From the NCBI GenBank assembly GCA_009705675.1, contig WLSX01000013.1, forward strand, positions 1 to 11,268: a stretch of DNA of 11,268 nucleotides, written 5' to 3'. A program made the position numbers and the translations under genes. Under the pieces are notes generated by a model. It was not told where the DNA came from. It did not search any database and saw only the letters and a list, made by a program, of their open reading frames with translations. This DNA is from Actinomycetota bacterium (GTDB lineage: Bacteria; Actinomycetota; Actinomycetes; Nanopelagicales; Nanopelagicaceae). The first letter of the stretch is position 1. Each line of letters opens with the position of its first letter. This document shows positions 6,382-11,268 of this stretch, one piece after another.

Positions 6382-7164
6382 GTGGCTATCAAGAAGTTAT
6401 TTAAGAAATCATCAAAAAAGAGTGCAAAAACATCGGCTAAAAAACCGGTAAAAGTTGCTGCGAAAAAGGCTGCTAAAAAGAGCCCACCAAAAAAGGCTGC
6501 TGTTAAAAAAATTGCGAAGCGTTCACCAAATATTGTTAAACCTAAACTAGCTAAGAAATCTGCAATTAAAAAGGCTCCTGGAAAACCTTTTCCAGCAAAG
6601 CTTCAGACATCTACCTCAGGTTCTTCAACCACAATTTCTGTCACTTCAACTATCCCTAATGCAAATGCCCTGCCAGTAGTTGAAGAGCGTAGATTAGTTA
6701 TGTTGCCACCGCCAAAGCCGGTATTAAAGTCAAAGAAAGCGGCAGCATTAAAGCCAATTAAAAGTGCACCAGCACCTCTAGTTGTGCAGGCAAGTGAGAT
6801 TGCTTGGAATGCAACCGAATTAAAAACTATGAAAACTGAGCTATCTAAAGATTTAGTGAGATTACGTAAAGAACTTGAGTTGGCAGAAGCCGAGATGGAA
6901 GATCTAGTTGAAGCTGCAGGTGTTGGCGCCGGTGATGATCAAGCCGATGCTGGAGCAAAAACATTTGAACGAGAGCATGAAATGTCACTGGTATATAACG
7001 CTCGAGATATGGTTCAACAAACCGAACGAGCACTTGAGCGAATTGCAAATAAAACATATGGAAAGTGTGAAGAGTGTGGAAACTTTGTTGGAAAGGCAAG
7101 ACTACAAGTTTTCCCTCGCGCTACTCTATGTATGGTTTGCAAACAAAAAGAGGAACGACGCTGA
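6382..7164 (+). CDS. DksA/TraR-type zinc-finger protein with lysine-rich histone-like tail
   Basis: Probably acts on RNA polymerase through its secondary channel, like DksA/TraR proteins, or binds nucleic acid through its tail; neither is proven here. Start chosen at GTG 6382 (260 residues), next to the G-rich ribosome binding site. An upstream in-frame ATG at 6301 would add 27 residues unlike the rest and run across the promoter region. Residues 1-73 hold about 27 lysines in repeats such as KKAAKK and PKKAAVKK, like histone H1 or HU tails. Residues 75-140 form a Ser/Thr/Pro/Ala linker. Residues 145-225 are strongly helical and charged, as in the DksA coiled coil. The C-terminus has the C4 zinc finger with Cys 229, 232, 250 and 253 (CX2C-X17-CX2C). 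It leads a tight operon with lspA, as in Streptomyces, where a similar long-tailed protein sits at this place. Confidence 0.85.
   Translation: MAIKKLFKKSSKKSAKTSAKKPVKVAAKKAAKKSPPKKAAVKKIAKRSPNIVKPKLAKKSAIKKAPGKPFPAKLQTSTSGSSTTISVTSTIPNANALPVVEERRLVMLPPPKPVLKSKKAAALKPIKSAPAPLVVQASEIAWNATELKTMKTELSKDLVRLRKELELAEAEMEDLVEAAGVGAGDDQADAGAKTFEREHEMSLVYNARDMVQQTERALERIANKTYGKCEECGNFVGKARLQVFPRATLCMVCKQKEERR
7149..7163 (+). promoter_or_regulatory. Ribosome binding site and CTG start of lspA
   Basis: AGAGGAA (7149-7155) is one of the better Shine-Dalgarno matches in the window and stands five bases before CTG 7161, the first codon of a CTGA overlap with the traR/dksA stop. No ATG, GTG or TTG in the lspA frame has a ribosome binding site near it, so this site decides the start. 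Confidence 0.55.
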
Positions 7165-7646
7165 ACTTAATTCAGCGAAAATGGTTAGCGGCCACCGCTT
7201 TAATAGTTTTTGCCTTTGATTATTTAACTAAATTACTAGCAATTCAATATCTTACGGATGAACCAAAAAATATAATTGGATCAATTCTACAATTCCGGCT
7301 GGCATTTAACTCTGGAGCTGCATTTAGTCTTGCCTCCAGTGGAACAATATTTCTTTCTAGTTTCTCAATAATTATTGCTGCTGCTATTTTTTACTTTGGT
7401 CGTAAAGTTAGTTCTACACCCTGGGCAATTGCACTTGGCCTTGTGCTAGGTGGAATTTTTGGTAATTTGACCGATCGAATATTCAGGTCACCTGGCGGCT
7501 TGCAAGGTGAGGTAGTTGATTGGATTCAAATCCCGCATTGGCCGATATTTAATATCGCAGACTCCTCAGTTGTTTGCGGGGCAATACTTATTACAATTTT
7601 GAACTGGAAGAATATTGAATTTAGTAAGAGTGAGGGTAAAAAGTGA
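7161..7646 (+). CDS. lspA: Lipoprotein signal peptidase (signal peptidase II)
   Basis: A membrane aspartyl protease that removes the signal peptide of lipid-modified prolipoproteins. With CTG 7161 as start it has 161 residues, normal for LspA. Four membrane helices are visible at about 8-30, 62-80, 88-104 and 130-152. The catalytic aspartates are D105 in GGIFGNLTDR and D134 in WPIFNIADSS; the conserved FNSGAAFS block is at 49-56 and GEVVDWI at 116-122. Other in-frame starts are TTG 7137 and ATG 7128. They would add 8 or 11 polar residues ahead of the first helix, overlap the upstream gene further, and have no ribosome binding site. It overlaps traR/dksA by four bases and rluD by four bases (GTGA), so the three genes look translationally coupled. 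The function is certain; the start is not. Confidence 0.93.
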   Translation: MNLIQRKWLAATALIVFAFDYLTKLLAIQYLTDEPKNIIGSILQFRLAFNSGAAFSLASSGTIFLSSFSIIIAAAIFYFGRKVSSTPWAIALGLVLGGIFGNLTDRIFRSPGGLQGEVVDWIQIPHWPIFNIADSSVVCGAILITILNWKNIEFSKSEGKK

Positions 7647-8581
7647 GTGAGCGTGAGGTTAGAAACCTAATAATCCCAGAAGGGCTAAATCAGGAGCGGG
7701 TTGATGCTGCCTTATCAAGACTGCTTGGTTTATCTCGTAATGTGATTGTTGGGTTAATTGAATCTAATGAGATATCAAAAGATGGAAAATTTGTTGGTAA
7801 ATCTGACCGAGTTTTAAGTGGTGATCAACTTGAAATATTGATGCCGGCAGCAAAAGGTGAGGCAAAATTAACTGCTACACCGGTTGACGGATTAAAAGTT
7901 GTTTATGATGATGAGTTTTTAATTGTGATAGATAAACCGGTTGGAATTGCCGCTCATCCAAGTCCAGGTTGGCAGGGCGCAACAGTAGTTGGAGCAATTT
8001 TTGCGGCTGGTTATCAGCTTGCTACCTCTGGAGCTGCTGAGCGACAGGGCGTTGTGCACCGGTTGGATGTTGGAACATCTGGCTTAATGGTCGTTGCTAA
8101 AAATGAAGTTGCATATTCAAGTTTGAAAGATCAGTTTCGTGATCGAACAGTTTCAAAGGTCTATCACGCACTTGTGCAAGGCCATATGGATCCAACGGTT
8201 GGAACTATTGATGCACCTATAGATCGTCATCCAAGAGAGGATTATCGTTTTGCTGTTGTAGCAAATGGAAAACCAAGTATTACTCACTATAAGACTTTAG
8301 AAGTTTTCCCAGCTGTCACATTGCTTGAGATTGAACTTGAAACTGGCAGAACGCATCAAATTCGAGTGCACTTCTCTGCACTTCACCATCCATTGGTTGG
8401 TGATCTAACTTACGGTTCGGATCCGGCGTTAGCAGCAAGGCTTAAAATCTCTCGCCCATGGCTACATGCAAAACAACTTGCCTTTACCCACCCCGGAAGC
8501 GGGGAGCGAATCTCATTTACGGCTGAGTATCCAGAGGATCTGACACGCTCACTTGCCCTACTTTCAGATATTTCCCGCTAG
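7643..8581 (+). CDS. rluD: 23S rRNA pseudouridine synthase, RluA/RluD family
   Basis: Converts specific uridines of large-subunit rRNA to pseudouridine; by family and neighbourhood most likely the RluD type acting on helix 69 of 23S rRNA, though the exact site cannot be read from sequence. The protein has 312 residues. An S4-like RNA-binding domain spans about 12-70 (RVDAALSRLLGLSR and following). The catalytic domain follows, with the opening LIVIDKPVGIAAHPSPG and the signature HRLDVGTSGLMVVAK (139-153), where D142 is the catalytic aspartate. The later block ETGRTHQIRVH and a C-terminal LHAKQLAFTHP are also typical. The start is GTG within a GTGA overlap with lspA; a GAGGGT ribosome binding site lies just upstream. 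The lspA-rluD pair is conserved across many bacteria. Confidence 0.95.
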   Translation: MSEREVRNLIIPEGLNQERVDAALSRLLGLSRNVIVGLIESNEISKDGKFVGKSDRVLSGDQLEILMPAAKGEAKLTATPVDGLKVVYDDEFLIVIDKPVGIAAHPSPGWQGATVVGAIFAAGYQLATSGAAERQGVVHRLDVGTSGLMVVAKNEVAYSSLKDQFRDRTVSKVYHALVQGHMDPTVGTIDAPIDRHPREDYRFAVVANGKPSITHYKTLEVFPAVTLLEIELETGRTHQIRVHFSALHHPLVGDLTYGSDPALAARLKISRPWLHAKQLAFTHPGSGERISFTAEYPEDLTRSLALLSDISR

Positions 8582-8597
8582 AAATTAACAGCAGTAG

Positions 8598-8603
8598 TAA
8601 TCT
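8598..8603 (+). promoter_or_regulatory. Possible -10 box of a leaderless dnaE promoter
   Basis: TAATCT fits TANNNT and ends eight bases before the dnaE ATG. There is no Shine-Dalgarno sequence in the 30 bases between rluD and dnaE, so a transcript beginning at or next to the ATG is plausible. A -35 element is not evident. Motif likeness only. Confidence 0.25.
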
Positions 8604-8611
8604 CACCATCC

Positions 8612-11268
8612 ATGCCTAATTCAACTAATAACCTAGAAAACTCGGAGAATTTCGTACATCTTCATGTACACACCGAGTACTCGATGTTAGATGGTGCTGC
8701 AAAAATATCTGAGTTAGTTGCAGAGGTTGCTCGTCAGGAAATGCCAGCAATTGCCGTGACTGATCATGGAAATGTATTTGGTGCATTTGAGTTTCATAAA
8801 ACTGCAAAAGCTGCTGGGGTTAAACCGATAATTGGCATTGAAGCATATGTTGCACCCGAATCAAGATTTGATAAAAGAAGGGTTAAGTGGGCAGAAGGTG
8901 GTGAGGATGATGTATCTGGAGGTGGTGCCTATACCCATATGACATTGCTTGCTGAAAATAATCAGGGTTTATCAAATCTATTCAAGCTTTCTTCCCTTGC
9001 CTCACTTGAAGGTTTTTACTACAAGCCAAGAATGGATCGAGAGTTACTTGCTAAGTACTCAAAGGGAATTATTGGCACAACTGGATGTGCTGGTGGTGAG
9101 ATTCAAACCAGATTACGAATGGGCAACTATAAAGAGGCGATTAAAGCAGCTAGTGAGATGAAGGATATTTTTGGGCCTGAGAATTTCTATCTTGAAATTA
9201 TGGATCACTCGATTGAAATTGAGAAACGATCATTTTCGGATTTGTTAAAGCTAGGAAAAGAGTTAAATCTGCCATTGCTGGCAACTAATGATTTGCACTA
9301 TACCCATCACGATGATGCAAGTGCCCATGAAGTTTTGCTATGTATTCAATCTGGCTCAACTATTGCAGATCCAAAGCGGTTTAAATTTGAAAACTCCGAG
9401 TTTTATCTTAAGAGTGCTGCACAAATGCGAGAGCTATTTAAGGATTTTCCAGAGGCTTGTAATAACACATTACTAATCGCCCAACGTTGTGAAACTACAA
9501 TGCGTGAAGGTGAAAACCTATTGCCGCGGTTCACAGTTCCGCAAGGGGAAACCGAAGATACCTGGCTGAAGAAATTATCTAATGATGGCCTTGCTGCTCG
9601 AATGGGGAATCAAATTCCAGTTGAATATCAAGAGAGACTAGATTTTGAATTAGATGTAATGATGAAGATGGGTTTTCCTGGGTACTTCCTAGTTGTAGCT
9701 GACCTTTGCAAACATGCTCGGGAAGTTGGAATCAGAGTTGGTCCTGGCCGTGGCTCTGCAGCTGGTTCTCTTGTTTCTTACTCACTTGGAATTACAGGCC
9801 TTGATCCCATCAAATTTGGTTTATTGTTTGAAAGATTCTTAAATCCAGAACGTATATCAATGCCAGATATTGATCTAGATTTTGATGAGCGTAGAAGATC
9901 AGAGATGATCCAATATGCCACTACAAAGTATGGCGATGACCGAGTTGCACAGATTATTACCTACGGAACTATTAAATCTAAACAGGCAATTAAAGATTCA
10001 ACAAGAGTTCTTGGTTATCCATACGCGCTAGGTGAACGTTTGACCAAATCACTTCCACCCTCAGTAATGGGTAAAGATATTTCACTTGGCGGAATTTTTA
10101 ATATGGATGATGATCGTTATGGTGAGGCAAGTGAGTTTAGAAATTTGTATGAGTCTGATCCAGATTCAAAGAAGATTGTTGATACTGCGTTAGGTATCGA
10201 AGGATTAAAGCGCCAATGGGGTGTACACGCTGCTGGAGTTATATTAAGTAAAGAGCCACTTTTGGAAGTAATCCCAATTCATCGCCGAGAGGCAGATGGG
10301 GCAATCATTACCCAATTTGATATGGGTGCGTGTGAGGCAACCGGGTTACTTAAAATGGATTTTCTTGGGCTGCGTAACCTCTCAGTTTTAGATGATTGTC
10401 TAATAAATATTGAAAAGAATTTGGGTAAAAAAGTTGTACTTGAAACATTACCTCTTAAAGATCAAAAAACTTTTGATTTACTATCTCGCGGAGATACTTT
10501 GGGAGTTTTCCAGCTAGATAGTGCACCGATCAGATCTTTGCTGCGGTCAATGGCACCAGACAGTTTTGAGGACATTGCTGCGGTTATTGCTTTATATCGC
10601 CCCGGCCCAATGGGTGAAGATTCACATAATAAATATGCAGATTATAAGAATGGTAGAAAAGCTCAAGTTGGTATTCATTCAGAGCTTGATAAACCACTGA
10701 GTGAAATTTTGAAAGATACTTATGGCTTAATTGTTTATCAGGAGCAGGTTTTAGCAATCGCTAGAAAGGTTGCTGGATTCACACTTGGTCGCGCAGATCT
10801 ACTGCGTAAAGCGATGGGCAAGAAAGATAAGAAGATTCTTGATAAAGAGAAGGTTCACTTTGAAGCCGGAATGAAAGAGAATGGCTTTTCTGCTGATGCG
10901 ATTGAAAAATTATGGCAAACACTTATTCCATTTTCCGATTATGCATTTAATAGAGCCCACAGCGCTGGCTACGGATTACTCTCTTTCTGGACCGCATATT
11001 TAAAAGCAAATTATCCAGCTGAGTACATGGCCGCACTTTTAACCAGCGTCCGGGATGATAAAGATAAGAGCGCGCTCTATTTAAATGAATGCCGGCGAAT
11101 GGGAATAAAGGTATTGCCGCCTGATGTAAATGAATCAGATTCTGAATACACCCCACGTAGTACCGATATTAGATTTGGGTTAACTGCGATTAGAAATGTT
11201 GGTGAAAATGTTGTTTCATCAATCATTGAGAATAGAAAGACAAAAGGAAAGTACTTAAGTTTTGGTGA
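8612..11268 (+). CDS. dnaE: DNA polymerase III alpha subunit, 3' end cut by the window
   Basis: Catalytic subunit of the replicative polymerase. The frame is open from ATG 8612 to the window end (885 codons and two bases); the family is about 1,170-1,185 residues, so the tau/beta-binding C-terminal part lies outside. The N-terminal PHP domain begins with HLHVHTEYS (16-24) and TDHGN (50-54), with later NDLHYTHH; its metal-binding histidines are kept, as in polymerases whose PHP domain may proofread. The polymerase active site shows PDIDLDF with D419 and D421, and FEDIAAVIALYRPGPM with D654 as the third catalytic aspartate. PGRGSAAGSLV, LGLRNLSV, YQEQVLAIARKVAGF and FNRAHSAGYGLLSFWTAYLKA are standard blocks. 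The motifs are of actinobacterial DnaE1 type. It follows rluD by 30 bases without a Shine-Dalgarno sequence. I read the frame from about 9480 to the end codon by codon and found no break. Confidence 0.97.
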   Translation, partial: MPNSTNNLENSENFVHLHVHTEYSMLDGAAKISELVAEVARQEMPAIAVTDHGNVFGAFEFHKTAKAAGVKPIIGIEAYVAPESRFDKRRVKWAEGGEDDVSGGGAYTHMTLLAENNQGLSNLFKLSSLASLEGFYYKPRMDRELLAKYSKGIIGTTGCAGGEIQTRLRMGNYKEAIKAASEMKDIFGPENFYLEIMDHSIEIEKRSFSDLLKLGKELNLPLLATNDLHYTHHDDASAHEVLLCIQSGSTIADPKRFKFENSEFYLKSAAQMRELFKDFPEACNNTLLIAQRCETTMREGENLLPRFTVPQGETEDTWLKKLSNDGLAARMGNQIPVEYQERLDFELDVMMKMGFPGYFLVVADLCKHAREVGIRVGPGRGSAAGSLVSYSLGITGLDPIKFGLLFERFLNPERISMPDIDLDFDERRRSEMIQYATTKYGDDRVAQIITYGTIKSKQAIKDSTRVLGYPYALGERLTKSLPPSVMGKDISLGGIFNMDDDRYGEASEFRNLYESDPDSKKIVDTALGIEGLKRQWGVHAAGVILSKEPLLEVIPIHRREADGAIITQFDMGACEATGLLKMDFLGLRNLSVLDDCLINIEKNLGKKVVLETLPLKDQKTFDLLSRGDTLGVFQLDSAPIRSLLRSMAPDSFEDIAAVIALYRPGPMGEDSHNKYADYKNGRKAQVGIHSELDKPLSEILKDTYGLIVYQEQVLAIARKVAGFTLGRADLLRKAMGKKDKKILDKEKVHFEAGMKENGFSADAIEKLWQTLIPFSDYAFNRAHSAGYGLLSFWTAYLKANYPAEYMAALLTSVRDDKDKSALYLNECRRMGIKVLPPDVNESDSEYTPRSTDIRFGLTAIRNVGENVVSSIIENRKTKGKYLSFG

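Noticed and set aside
6908..7219. Open frame of 103 codons overlapping the traR/dksA C-terminus and the lspA start.
   Set aside because: It is a shadow in another frame of two well-supported genes, with no recognisable motif.
8582..8611. Search for a terminator between rluD and dnaE.
   Set aside because: The 30 bases hold no stem with a T-run; nothing to report except a possible -10 box.
1..11268. Mobile elements, CRISPR repeats, toxin-antitoxin pairs, tRNAs or defence genes.
   Set aside because: Almost every base is accounted for by conserved housekeeping genes, and no repeats, tRNA-like folds or transposase motifs were seen.

Overview
This is a chromosomal housekeeping block from an actinobacterium. 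The gene order ftsZ, pgeF (yfiH family), yggS, sepF, yggT, ileS, a traR/dksA-type gene, lspA, rluD, dnaE is the stretch downstream of the division and cell wall cluster known from Streptomyces and its relatives. The FtsZ, SepF, YggT, long IleRS and DnaE proteins all carry actinobacterial-type motifs. The DNA is clearly AT-rich for this phylum (judged by eye, not counted) and very compact: genes overlap or sit a few bases apart, and the only gap above about 30 bases is 118 bases long. This fits a streamlined freshwater lineage such as the acI group (Nanopelagicales). That placement is inference; the window has no rRNA marker to settle it.

Positions 1-3126 (+ strand) hold the division half. ftsZ has lost its first codons to the window edge. 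It is followed by pgeF and yggS, which overlap by ATGA, then sepF (a membrane anchor for FtsZ) and yggT (a small membrane protein). The divIVA/wag31 gene that normally follows yggT in Actinobacteria is missing. Instead, yggT runs tail to tail into ileS with overlapping stop codons.

Positions 3123-6263 (- strand) hold ileS, a long actinobacterial-type isoleucyl-tRNA synthetase, turned round relative to the usual order. Positions 6264-6381 are the divergent control region. It has a ribosome binding site for ileS and, for the rightward operon, a C-run/G-run hairpin that covers the ribosome binding site.

Positions 6382-11268 (+ strand) hold the right half. First comes a DksA/TraR-type zinc-finger protein with a lysine-rich, histone-like N-terminal tail. 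Next are lspA, apparently starting on CTG inside the preceding stop, and rluD, overlapping lspA by GTGA. Last is dnaE, whose first 885 codons are open up to the window end. The right half thus links a transcription regulator, lipoprotein maturation, 23S rRNA pseudouridylation and the replicative polymerase.

No phage, insertion sequence, CRISPR array, tRNA, defence locus or other accessory system was seen. I found no convincing undescribed system. The points worth a second look are the missing divIVA with inverted ileS, the hairpin over the traR/dksA ribosome binding site, the non-standard lspA start, and the repeat in front of sepF.
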